The notes under the pieces are model-generated. The model was given only the letters and a program-made list of their open reading frames with translations, had not been told where the DNA came from and ran no database searches. A DNA stretch of 64,000 bases from assembly GCF_035943815.1 (NCBI RefSeq), contig NZ_DASZBU010000015.1, positions 62,001 through 126,000 of the forward strand, written 5' to 3'. Of the stretch, positions 1 through 7,084 are shown one piece after another. How positions within the stretch are numbered: position 1 is the stretch's first letter; each line of letters opens with the position of its first letter. Both the position numbers and the translations under genes were made by a program. This stretch comes from Frateuria_A sp035943815 (GTDB lineage: Bacteria > Pseudomonadota > Gammaproteobacteria > Xanthomonadales > Rhodanobacteraceae).

Positions 1-1
1 G

Positions 2-133
2 GACGCAGAGCGCTATCACCTCTACCGTGTGTTCGACTTCCGCAACAAAGCGCGGCTGTTTCGATTGCCCGGTGCGATCAGTGCGTCCTGCACGCTCGAG
101 GCCACTACCTACCTGGCTCGCCTTGGCGAGTGA
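2..133 (+). CDS. DUF3883-type protein, C-terminal end only
   Basis: An open frame enters from the left edge and ends at TGA 131-133, leaving 43 residues. The residues YHLYRVFDFR followed by LFRLPG resemble the C-terminal part of DUF3883 domains, which often sit at the end of restriction-related or helicase proteins in defence islands. The upstream domains are outside the window, so the function of the whole protein is unknown. The family call rests on this short motif alone. Confidence 0.6.
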   Translation, partial: DAERYHLYRVFDFRNKARLFRLPGAISASCTLEATTYLARLGE

Positions 134-181
134 CCCCCCGCCCCAAGCCCCAACCAGTGGATGCAAGGGAGATCGACGCGC

Positions 182-825
182 ATGGAACCGCAGCAGCTCA
201 CGTTCGGCACCTTGGAGCAGCGCATCGAAGCCATTCCCGAGCATCCCTCGTACCGCATGGCACCGAACCAACGTGCGAGATGGGGCAACGGCATCGGCAT
301 GCTGGCGGGCCTGTCAGGGCTGATCCTGAGCAAGATGCTGCCCCCTAGTCCTACCGTGTTGATTGCAGCCATCGTGCTTCTTCTCGTCGAGATTGCAGCC
401 TTCATGGTCGCGTGGGCGGGAGAGCTACCGGTCTTCAACCTGCGCCCGCCGCGCGAGCGCCAGGAGTATGCGGAGACGCTCGACCACGACTTGCCCCACC
501 ACCTGCAACTGGTTGAGTGGATGAGAGGCTTCCCGAGGGAGCGCCTGCAGACCATGAGCGCGTTTGCGGCCCATCGCCTCGACCGGTTCCGCAGCAAGCT
601 TCCACTCCTGACAGGCAGCATAGAAAAACTCGGCTTCCTGCCCCTTGCCACGGCGCTATTCCTGCAATTCAAGGACCTGCGCTGCCGGTGCATCTGAGTT
701 GGCCGGAGATCGTCCTGATCGGCGCCCTGATGTTCGTTTACTGGCTGAGCATGTTGCAGGTAGGCGTGCGGTTGCGGCTGGAGCTTTACGACACGCTGCT
801 CAAGAGCGCCTTGGCCGACCGATAG
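182..825 (+). pseudogene. Frameshifted multi-pass membrane protein
   Basis: ATG 182 follows an AAGGGAG ribosome site with 10-nt spacing. The first frame has two hydrophobic segments, near residues 45-62 and 60-84, and a third before it stops at 697. The next frame continues without a gap as HLSWPEIVLIGALMFVYW and ends at 825, again as a membrane segment. Joining the frames near 680 gives one protein of about 213 residues, so one base appears to be missing there. It could be a real disruption or a sequencing error. No family was recognised. It starts 48 bp after the DUF3883 remnant on the same strand and may have been part of the same operon. Confidence 0.6.
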
Positions 826-1070
826 CGTTGGCGTCCTCTGGAACGCAGGACGAGCTCCTCGCCCCAGGGCCTCGTTTCGACAAAGCCGCTCCCACGCACT
901 TCCCTGGACTAAAAGTTTGCGCGCGATAGTTGGGGAACTGCGTGCGCAAGGCCCTTTGCGTTGCGGTTGGAGCTTTTTGCCTTGCACGCAAGGGTGCCGC
1001 GAACGCACGACAGCCGCCTTGGCGTGCCTGATCGGTACACTGAGCGCTCTGATTTCCCTGGCGCCGATTC

Positions 1071-1793
1071 ATGTCCGATCCGGTTCGACTGGCGAAACAC
1101 GTCGCCGACCTGGCCCGGTGCTCGCGCATCGAGGCGGAGCAGTACATCAAGAACGGCTGGGTGACTGTCGACGGGCACGTGGTCGAAGATCCGGCGCATC
1201 CGGTGTCGACCGAGGTCGTCGCACTCGACCCCGCCGCGCAACTGGATGCGATCGAACCGGCCACGATCCTGCTGCACAAGCCGGTTGGCTATGACGCGAT
1301 CAAGGGCCGCAAGGCCGCGGCGGGACTGGTGCAGCCGGGGACACGCTGGCCCGAGGATCCTTCGGGCGTGCGCCTGCTCGATCGCCATTTCCATCGCCTG
1401 ACGCCGCTGGTGCCGTTGGATACCGATGCCAGCGGTTTGATGGTGCTGACCCAGGACCGTCGCGTGTGGCGTCGTCTGACCGAGGACCGCGACGAAATCG
1501 AACAGGAGTACGTGGTCGAGGTCCGCGGCCAGATTGCGCCCTATGGCCTGTACAAGCTCAACCACGGGCTGCAGTTCCGCGGCCGTGCGCTACGCCCTTG
1601 CAAGGTCAGCTGGCAGAACGAGTTCCGCCTGCGCTTTGCGATCAAGGGAGTGCAAGGCGGGCAATTGCGCGACATGTGCGCACAGGTCGGGCTGGAGGTG
1701 GTGGCGATCCGGCGCATCCGCATCGGCAAGGTGGCGCTGGCCAAGATGCCCGTCGGCGCGTGGCGCTACCTGCCGGTCGGTGGAAGCTTCTGA
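1071..1793 (+). CDS. RluF/RsuA-family rRNA pseudouridine synthase
   Basis: The 240-residue protein has an N-terminal S4 RNA-binding domain (about residues 5-50, including the CSRIEAEQYIKNGWVTVDG block) and a pseudouridine synthase domain. The catalytic motif reads PLDTDASGL with the nucleophile Asp at residue 117; many relatives have GRLD at this point. The HKPVGY block near residue 69 is also typical. Such enzymes isomerise one uridine in 23S or 16S rRNA. The length and S4-plus-synthase layout fit the RluF/RsuA group, and RluF is the closest guess. It stands alone, convergent with the yehS-like gene. Confidence 0.85.
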   Translation: MSDPVRLAKHVADLARCSRIEAEQYIKNGWVTVDGHVVEDPAHPVSTEVVALDPAAQLDAIEPATILLHKPVGYDAIKGRKAAAGLVQPGTRWPEDPSGVRLLDRHFHRLTPLVPLDTDASGLMVLTQDRRVWRRLTEDRDEIEQEYVVEVRGQIAPYGLYKLNHGLQFRGRALRPCKVSWQNEFRLRFAIKGVQGGQLRDMCAQVGLEVVAIRRIRIGKVALAKMPVGAWRYLPVGGSF

Positions 1794-1805
1794 GGCACGC
1801 GCGAT

Positions 1806-2276
1806 TCAGGCGCCGCGCACGCGCAGCGTCAGCCCCTTGAGGAAATTGCGCAGCAGCTGGTCGCCGCACGGGCGGTAGTTCTTGTGCCCGGGTTGGCGGA
1901 ACAACGCCGATAGCTCCGGCTTGGACACGGGCAATCCCGCGTCCGCGAAAACCTGGTGCATGTCCACGTCCTTGAGCTCGAAGGCCACCCGCAATTTCTT
2001 CAACACTACGTTGTTGCTGACGCGCTTCTCCACCGGCCGCAACGGCACGCTCTCGTCCCTGCCGCGACGGTAAAGGATCAGCCCGTCGAGGAAATGCGCG
2101 AGCACCTTGTCATTGCACGGCCGATACCCGGGCTCGTCTTCCTTCAGCAGGAAGGCGCGCACGTCGTCCTTCTCGACCGTGAAGGACGCATCGGGCAGGC
2201 CGATGATGTCGACCACCTTGTTGTCGCTGAGGTCGAGCATGTAGCGGATGCTGCGCAGGATGTCGTTGTTGATCAT
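1806..2276 (-). CDS. yehS: YehS-like DUF1456 protein
   Basis: The 156-residue protein starts MINNDILRSIRYMLDLSD and consists of two related DUF1456 repeats, about residues 1-68 and 86-150. Each repeat contains an R-P-C motif (GYRPCND and NYRPCGD) followed by a hydrophobic helix. This is the full length and architecture of the conserved YehS family. Its biochemical function is not established. It is convergent with the pseudouridine synthase, 12 bp away, and marks the last intact ordinary gene before the mobile-element mosaic. Confidence 0.85.
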   Translation of the reverse strand: MINNDILRSIRYMLDLSDNKVVDIIGLPDASFTVEKDDVRAFLLKEDEPGYRPCNDKVLAHFLDGLILYRRGRDESVPLRPVEKRVSNNVVLKKLRVAFELKDVDMHQVFADAGLPVSKPELSALFRQPGHKNYRPCGDQLLRNFLKGLTLRVRGA

Positions 2277-2335
2277 CGATCCACTTTGCGATCAGGTCGG
2301 GCGCCCAAGTTTACCGGGGGCGAGAAAAGGGCCAG

Positions 2336-3179
2336 AAAGGGGTCAGGTTCATTTGCGCCCACAGCCGGGGACGAGAAAGCTCGCCGCCCGCGTCCGTCCG
2401 CTCCGACAGACGCACGCAGTAGCTGACGGCATCCTCGTGACCTTCGGTCGGGAGTGTGTATATGGCGCGCCAGCCGCGATTGGACCTGCCGGGCGTCCCG
2501 CAGCATATCGTGCAGCGCGGAAACGACCGCAGCGCATGCTTTGCCGCGCCGGTCGACTATGGTCAATACCTGCAAGAGTTGCGCGAGGCTGCGACCAAAC
2601 ACAGCTGCGCTGTTCATGCATACGTGCTGATGACCAACCACGTCCATCTGCTCGTCACACCGGCCGAGTCGGGCGCCGTCTCGCGCATGATGCAGGCCAT
2701 CGGGCGGCGCTATGTCGGCAGCTTCAACGCGCGCTACCGACGTACAGGCACCCTGTGGGAGGGACGCTTCAAAGCCGCTCTCGTTGATACGGCGCGCTAT
2801 GTGCTGGCGTGCTACCGCTACATCGAACTCAATCCCGTGCGTGCGCTCATGGTCGAAGACCCGTCCGGCTACGCCTGGACCAGCTATCACGCCAACGCGT
2901 CCGGCCAGTCCAATCCGATTGTGACGCCGCATAAGACCTACTTGGCCCTCGGCGTAGACAACGACGCTCGTCAGATCGCGTACCGCGCGTGGGTCACCGG
3001 TACCATCGACGAAACGGAATGGGCCGAGCTACGCCAACACACCCAGCAACAGCGCGCATGGGGAAGCGACCGCTTCCGCCAGCAGGTCGAGACACTTACC
3101 CTGCGAGCGGCAACTGTCCATCCCCGCGGCCGGCCCAGAAAAGACCCTCCCGCCGGGGAAAAATGAACCTGACCCCTTT
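2336..3179 (+). mobile_element. RAYT element 1 (GGGGTCAGGTTCATTT ends)
   Basis: A perfect 19-bp inverted repeat at 2336-2354 and 3161-3179 brackets one RAYT gene. The core of the repeat is AAATGAACCTGACCCC on the right side. The right copy overlaps the stop codon of the transposase gene. The same motif closes a broken copy of this gene at 6806-6827. REP-associated transposases act on short palindromic repeats near their own gene, so this arrangement fits a self-mobilising or recently mobile unit. Target-site duplications were not identified. Confidence 0.7.
2462..3166 (+). CDS. REP-associated tyrosine transposase (RAYT 1)
   Basis: The 234-residue protein belongs to the Y1/HUH single-strand transposases. 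The HUH metal site is His60-Val-His62 in LMTNHVHLL, and the RYIELNPVRA block that carries the conserved tyrosine region of RAYTs is near residue 119. ATG 2462 is preferred over GTG 2456 because GGGAG lies 7 nt upstream. The TGA stop lies inside the right terminal inverted repeat of the element. RAYTs cut and move REP/REPIN palindromes. The second RAYT in the window is clearly related but has its own, different repeat. Confidence 0.9.
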   Translation: MARQPRLDLPGVPQHIVQRGNDRSACFAAPVDYGQYLQELREAATKHSCAVHAYVLMTNHVHLLVTPAESGAVSRMMQAIGRRYVGSFNARYRRTGTLWEGRFKAALVDTARYVLACYRYIELNPVRALMVEDPSGYAWTSYHANASGQSNPIVTPHKTYLALGVDNDARQIAYRAWVTGTIDETEWAELRQHTQQQRAWGSDRFRQQVETLTLRAATVHPRGRPRKDPPAGEK

Positions 3180-3183
3180 TTGC

Positions 3184-3934
3184 TTACTACCGTCGGCCGC
3201 TGGATTGGACGGTGCGCGATGCCGAGCTCATCGCTGCGTTGGCTCGCCTGGTTGAGGATCGACCGAGCCGCGGCTTCTGGAAGTGTTGTGCCCAGCTGCG
3301 CAAGGTGCGGCCGGACTGGAACCCCAAACGGATCTATCGGGTGTACAAGGCCATGAAGCTCAACCTCCGTCGGGCCGCCCGGCGCCGCCTGCCCAAGCGT
3401 GAACGCGTGGCGCTGTACGTGCCACGGCTACCCGATACCGTGTGGTCCATCGACTTCATGAGCGATGCGCTCGCTTGCGGGCGCCGCTTTCGGACGTTCA
3501 ACGTAGTCGACGACTTCAACCGCGAAGCGCTGCACATCGAAGTCGATACGTCGATCACCTCGGCGCGGCTGGTGCGTATCTTCGACCAGATCAAACGCGA
3601 CCACGGATTGCCGCAGGTGCTGCGCTCGGACAACGGGCCGGAGTTCCTGGGCGAGGCATTTACCCAGTGGGCCAAGGCCAGTGGCGTGGCCATCCAGTAC
3701 ATCCAGCCCGGAAAGCCCAACCAGAACGCCTACATCGAACGCTTCAACCGCACCTTCCGGGAGGAGGTGCTCGACCAGCACCTGTTCGCCCGTCTGCAGG
3801 ATGTGCGTGAAGCGGCCTACTGGTGGATGCTCGACTACAACGAGCAACGCCCCCACGAATCACTCGGCGATCTGACGCCCGCCGAGTATCGCCAACAAGC
3901 CGCCAGAAGTTCTACTTTTGGAGTGTCTGCTTGA
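3184..3934 (+). pseudogene. IS3-family transposase OrfB, 5'-truncated
   Basis: This is the C-terminal part of an IS3 orfB with an integrase core. The DDE triad is visible as Asp in WSIDFMSD, Asp in LRSDNGPEF and Glu in AYIERFNRT, with spacings of 59 and 35 residues as expected for IS3. Homology-like sequence (YYRRPLDWTVRDAELIA) begins at about 3184, immediately after the right end of RAYT element 1, and no orfA or upstream half of orfB is present. The first usable start is near 3212. The 5' part was evidently lost at the RAYT junction, so the copy is not expected to be autonomous. Confidence 0.85.
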
Positions 3935-3943
3935 CGGGGGAGC

Positions 3944-4249
3944 TTACGGCAGGACTCGCTCGGCCTCGCCGGCATCGAGCACCGGCGTCGCGCGTGCGGC
4001 CATGGACAGGCCAGCGATAGCCATGATGTCCGGCGTGTCATGGTCGATGGTCAGCGACACGCGGTCGTCGCGCGCGAGGTTGCGGGCCTTCTGGCTGTCC
4101 AGCCCGCACAGGAAGTACAGCACCAGGCCTTCGTTGACGTAGCCTACGGTGGTGGCCTGCGGCCAGCCGTCGGGCCGCAGCGTGGCGACCGTCATGATGC
4201 GGTGCGTGTCGAGCAGGTCGAGGATCCTGCGCCGGATCGCTTCGTCCAT
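3944..4249 (-). pseudogene. PNPOx-like flavin protein, C-terminus lost at IS end
   Basis: The 101 residues begin MDEAIRRRILDLLDTHRIMTVATLRPDG, the typical N-terminus of the pyridoxamine 5'-phosphate oxidase-like split-barrel family, which binds flavin or F420. GGAGAGCC precedes the ATG. The family normally runs to about 130-160 residues. Here the frame stops at a TAA (3944-3946) right next to the 3' end of the IS3 remnant, so the last third has been replaced. The N-terminal strands may still fold, but a working enzyme is unlikely. Confidence 0.7.
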
Positions 4250-4646
4250 GGTCGGCTCTCCTGTCGGGATGACCCATCCTCCCCGCGCGCGGACGCCGCG
4301 ATATTGATGCCGGTCAATTCCGGGCCGATCGACGCTTCGCGGGCATCGAGCTCACATCCACGGACGCCCGAACGAGCCACCAGCGCGTCATGGCCTGGCG
4401 AGCGGAACGTCGGGGCGACGTCCATCACCACCGCGCCGCCTTCCTTGGCCGAACCATCGCCGTGCTTGAGCGGCGTCGTCAGTCGGCGCAGTTCAGACCA
4501 AAGCCGCTCGTCGGCTTGCCGATATTGGACGCCCAGGTCCGGCCCGTGTCCGCGCCCCTCAGCACGACCGGCGCGCTCCGAGCGCTTGCTGGACGAGGCT
4601 TAATTCCCTCCGTCCCATTTTTACCCTTTTCTGCTGACCCGGGATT
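4250..4646. other. No supported gene
   Basis: This stretch lies upstream of the truncated PNPOx-like gene. Short open frames occur on both strands, but none has a convincing start, ribosome site or recognisable domain. It may hold eroded coding DNA. Confidence 0.5.
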
Positions 4647-4721
4647 TTGAACATCGAGAACGGCAGCGCCCGCTACGTGACCGACGGCTTCGCCTACGAC
4701 TGGCACGTGCCTGCCATGTGA
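4647..4721 (+). pseudogene. 3' tail of an unidentified gene
   Basis: A short frame ending at TGA 4719 reads LNIENGSARYVTDGFAYDWHVPAM, which looks like genuine protein C-terminus with G/C-rich third codon positions. There is no upstream continuation (in-frame stop at 4635). A strong hairpin follows 15 nt after the stop. The parent family was not recognised. Confidence 0.35.
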
Positions 4722-4735
4722 GGGTGTCAGCCGAT

Positions 4736-4767
4736 GCCGCAGGCGCGCATGGATGCGTGCCTGCGGC
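4736..4767. repeat. Long perfect-looking hairpin
   Basis: A 14-bp stem (GCCGCAGGCGCGCA paired with its near-exact complement, one G-T pair) closes a TGGA loop. No T-run follows on either strand, so it is more like a REP-type palindrome than a rho-independent terminator. Confidence 0.6.
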
Positions 4768-4770
4768 AGG

Positions 4771-4857
4771 GCTAGGCTAAAGGTGCAGGCTAAAGGTGCC
4801 GGGGACAATTCATCGGGTGGGTTGCCGACCAAACGTGCCTCAGTCCAGCGAAGCCCG
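4771..4857. repeat. Broken end copy of RAYT element 2
   Basis: From about 4793 the sequence repeats 5817-5880 with few changes (GGTGCCGGGGACAATTCAT and onward), matching the terminal repeat plus the last codons of RAYT gene 2. A small length change shifts the frame, so the coding part is dead. Just before it the string GGCTAAAGGTGC occurs twice, and a similar doubling (GGACTAAAGGTG) precedes the intact copy at about 5804-5823. This looks like the relic of an earlier insertion or duplication. Confidence 0.65.
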
Positions 4858-5181
4858 ACGAAAGCTCATCCCGGTGATGTTGTTTCCAGCGATGCCTTTA
4901 TCCAGGATTTCCTTCGAGCCTTCATTTACGAAGATGCGTCCAGGAAGCTCGGGGGCGACGAATACGACGGGCGTCTGGGGAATCAAGCCGCTCGACGTAA
5001 TACGCCTCGAACCGGGACTTTTCCCGATCCAGACAGAAGCGAAAGGGACGGAGCTCTCGACGCCTAAGCTGACAGAACGAGAAGAGATAAGGGAATTAAC
5101 AGACCCACCCTCCGGGCGGAACCCTACCGCAGCAGTCTCCGCCGGCTCCCTGCCAGCAAAAGGCCAGTGGCACCATCCATC
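4858..5181. other. No supported gene
   Basis: Between the broken RAYT-2 end and the next hypothetical gene I see only short overlapping frames without start signals or domains. Its base composition is less biased than that of the core genes. Confidence 0.45.
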
Positions 5182-5661
5182 TCAGGGATGGCGCAGTTCG
5201 TCCAGAAGCCTGATCTGCCGCTTGCGGTCCTGGACACGGTGCGTGGCGTCCCTGTCATTCAGTCGACACGAGCGGACGCGTTCGCGATATTGAAGGTCCA
5301 GGGCCAGATGCGCCCGCTCCAGCCGGAGGCGGCCGTCGATCCGCACGTCTCTGGCCGATTCCCCGGGAGCTACCGGGAATGCCTCGGGCCCCAGGGTCGC
5401 CACCGCGAAGCAAAGTGGACCGAACTGCGTCGGTTGGGATACGGCAGCCGCCGCCGGTGGAACCAGATCATCGCCCGACGCTGCTGGCCTACGATGGCGG
5501 CGATGCTCATCCATCGTGAACATCATTCGATGGCGGCGGCTCATGGCGGTGGCCTCGGCCGGGAAGGCAAGAAGACCGAGCTGCCGGCCCAGACGCAACA
5601 ACCGTTCGACAAACGTGCTGTGCGGCCCGTGAAGCGGGTACTGATAACTCTGGCTGATCAT
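5182..5661 (-). CDS. Hypothetical protein, 159 residues
   Basis: The ATG at 5661 follows GGAGG with 6-nt spacing, which is the best reason to believe in this gene. The protein starts MISQSYQYPLHGPHSTFVERL and is rich in Arg, His, Ala and Pro, with no signal peptide, membrane segment or recognisable motif. A longer plus-strand frame (5167-5820) overlaps it but lacks a comparable start signal. It lies between two copies of the RAYT-2 end repeat and may be cargo or a bystander. Function unknown. Confidence 0.4.
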   Translation of the reverse strand: MISQSYQYPLHGPHSTFVERLLRLGRQLGLLAFPAEATAMSRRHRMMFTMDEHRRHRRPAASGDDLVPPAAAAVSQPTQFGPLCFAVATLGPEAFPVAPGESARDVRIDGRLRLERAHLALDLQYRERVRSCRLNDRDATHRVQDRKRQIRLLDELRHP

Positions 5662-5818
5662 GATCTTGGCCTCCGGCCGGTGCGCAGATGTGCATCCCGC
5701 AGCATCCTCCCTGGCAGGTTACCTTTCCGTTCCTGTGGAAAACACGCGACTCGAAAGGGGCCTCGGAGGTCGCCGCATGCGAACGCGTCGGGCCCGCGAG
5801 TTGGACTAAAGGTGGACT

Positions 5819-6627
5819 AAAGGTGCCAGGGACAATTCATCGGGTGGGTTGCCGACCAACGGGCCTCAGTCCAGCGAAGCGGCCCGTGCGCGCCTCCACC
5901 CAGGCACGGAAACGATCGGTTCCCAACGCTTTTTGCTGCGCGAGGTAGCTGCGGATCTCGCCGACGAGTTCATCGGGCAGCGATTGCGCGAACAGCTCAC
6001 GGTAGGCGGATGCACGCGCTGCCGGATCCGCACCAAGAGCCAGATATTCCGGATGCGGCGTCACCAGTGAGTCGGTGCGCTCACCGCTGTTGGCGGCAAA
6101 ACTGGACCACGGATACTCCACCGGGTGCCCGACCATCCACGCCCGCACCGGGTTGAGTTCGATGTAGCGGCTGCAGGCCAGGAAGTAACGCCCGGAATCG
6201 ACCAGGCATGCCTTGTAGCGCCCTTCCCATAGCGTCCCGGTGCGCCCGTGCCGCCCGTTGAACAGCCCCACGTAGTTCCGCGAGAAGGTGTGCATCAGCC
6301 GCGATACCGCGCCTCTCTCCGTGGGCGTGAGCAACAGATGCACGTGGTTGCTCATCAGCACGTACGCATGCAGCCGGCAGCCGAAGCGCAACAGGGCCTG
6401 GCGCAGGCACTGCAGGTAACGCTGCCGGTCACCGTCATCCAGAAAGCATGGCAACCGGTTGTTGCCGCGCTGCACGACGTGCTGCGGAACCCCAGGAAGA
6501 TCGAAACGCGGAAGTCTGGCCATGCGACCAGCATCCCCATGCTCCGCTCCCGCCGCCATCGGCGAACCCCGCGCCGGCCCTCAGCCCAACACCCCCTCCC
6601 CCGTCAGAAATTGTCCCTGGCACCTTT
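5819..6627 (-). mobile_element. RAYT element 2 (GGTGCCAGGGACAATT ends)
   Basis: A perfect 19-bp inverted repeat at 5819-5837 and 6609-6627 (core AATTGTCCCTGGCACC) brackets the second RAYT gene. As in element 1, the gene's TGA stop overlaps the downstream repeat. The left end is preceded by a doubled CTAAAGGTG string. The right end directly abuts a fragment of a RAYT-1 gene, suggesting that element 2 inserted into, or recombined with, a copy of element 1. Confidence 0.7.
5837..6523 (-). CDS. REP-associated tyrosine transposase (RAYT 2)
   Basis: The 228-residue protein starts MARLPRFDLPGVPQHVVQRG and shows the HUH motif at His60-Val-His62 (LMSNHVHLL) and the RYIELNPVRA block, as in RAYT 1. The longer frame to 6559 adds 12 residues with no better start, so ATG 6523 is chosen. 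The two proteins share the same layout but differ through much of the C-terminal half, and each sits between its own distinct terminal repeat. The TGA stop lies in the repeat. The likely role is movement of the cognate palindromes. Confidence 0.9.
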   Translation of the reverse strand: MARLPRFDLPGVPQHVVQRGNNRLPCFLDDGDRQRYLQCLRQALLRFGCRLHAYVLMSNHVHLLLTPTERGAVSRLMHTFSRNYVGLFNGRHGRTGTLWEGRYKACLVDSGRYFLACSRYIELNPVRAWMVGHPVEYPWSSFAANSGERTDSLVTPHPEYLALGADPAARASAYRELFAQSLPDELVGEIRSYLAQQKALGTDRFRAWVEARTGRFAGLRPVGRQPTR

Positions 6628-6639
6628 TCTCCGCTCTAG

Positions 6640-6813
6640 TTCTTCGACACATTCGACGATGCCGAGTGGTCCGAACTACGCCAGCACACCCAGCAGCAGA
6701 GCGCTTGGGGAAGCGACCGCTTCCGTCAGCAGGTCGAGGCACTCACGTTGCGAGCGGCGACCGTCCGCTCCCGCGGTCGGCCACGAAAGCCTCCCGCCAC
6801 TGAGGAAAAATGA
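6640..6813 (+). pseudogene. 3' fragment of a RAYT-1 gene
   Basis: The frame ending at TGA 6811 reads WSELRQHTQQQSAWGSD and onward, closely matching the last ~55 codons of RAYT 1 (2994-3166), with scattered substitutions. The stop again falls in an AAATGAACCTGACCCC repeat. The 5' part is missing and the right end of RAYT element 2 takes its place. This is a dead copy. Confidence 0.8.
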
Positions 6814-6827
6814 ACCTGACCCCTTTT
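6806..6827. repeat. RAYT-1 terminal repeat copy
   Basis: A third copy of the AAATGAACCTGACCCC motif followed by a T-run, identical in position relative to the RAYT stop codon to that at 3161-3179. It forms the junction with the zinc-finger remnant downstream. Confidence 0.75.
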
Positions 6828-6828
6828 T

Positions 6829-7059
6829 TTGATCACAGGCACGGCCCTGCTCGACATGGTCCGCGACGTGCAGACCACCCCTGCCAGCCCAGCGCCCCAA
6901 GCGCGCGCGTCCGACGTGCCAGGGACGGGGCCAACTTGCCCGAAGTGCGGCAAGGAAATGCAGCGACGGGCCAACCGCCGAACCAACGAACAATTCTGGG
7001 GCTGTGCGTCCTATCCGAGCTGCCGCGGCACCCGCCAGCTAGCGGAAAGTGCACTCTGA
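6829..7059 (+). pseudogene. C-terminal topoisomerase-type zinc finger of a lost endonuclease
   Basis: The 76 residues start ITGTALLDMVRDVQ, which resembles the last helix of Mrr/NERD-type restriction endonuclease domains, then carry a C4 topoisomerase-type zinc finger: CPKCGKEMQRR, then FWGCASYPSCRGTR with all four cysteines. Proteins of the form REase plus this finger are common in defence regions. The catalytic part is missing; the sequence starts at the T-run of the RAYT-1 repeat. Only a TTG is available as start, so expression is doubtful. Confidence 0.6.
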
Positions 7060-7084
7060 CCCGGGTTTTGCCCGGGTTATATAG

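Noticed and set aside
5167..5820. 217-residue plus-strand frame
   Set aside because: Overlaps the minus-strand hypothetical gene, which has a much better start signal; neither is certain.
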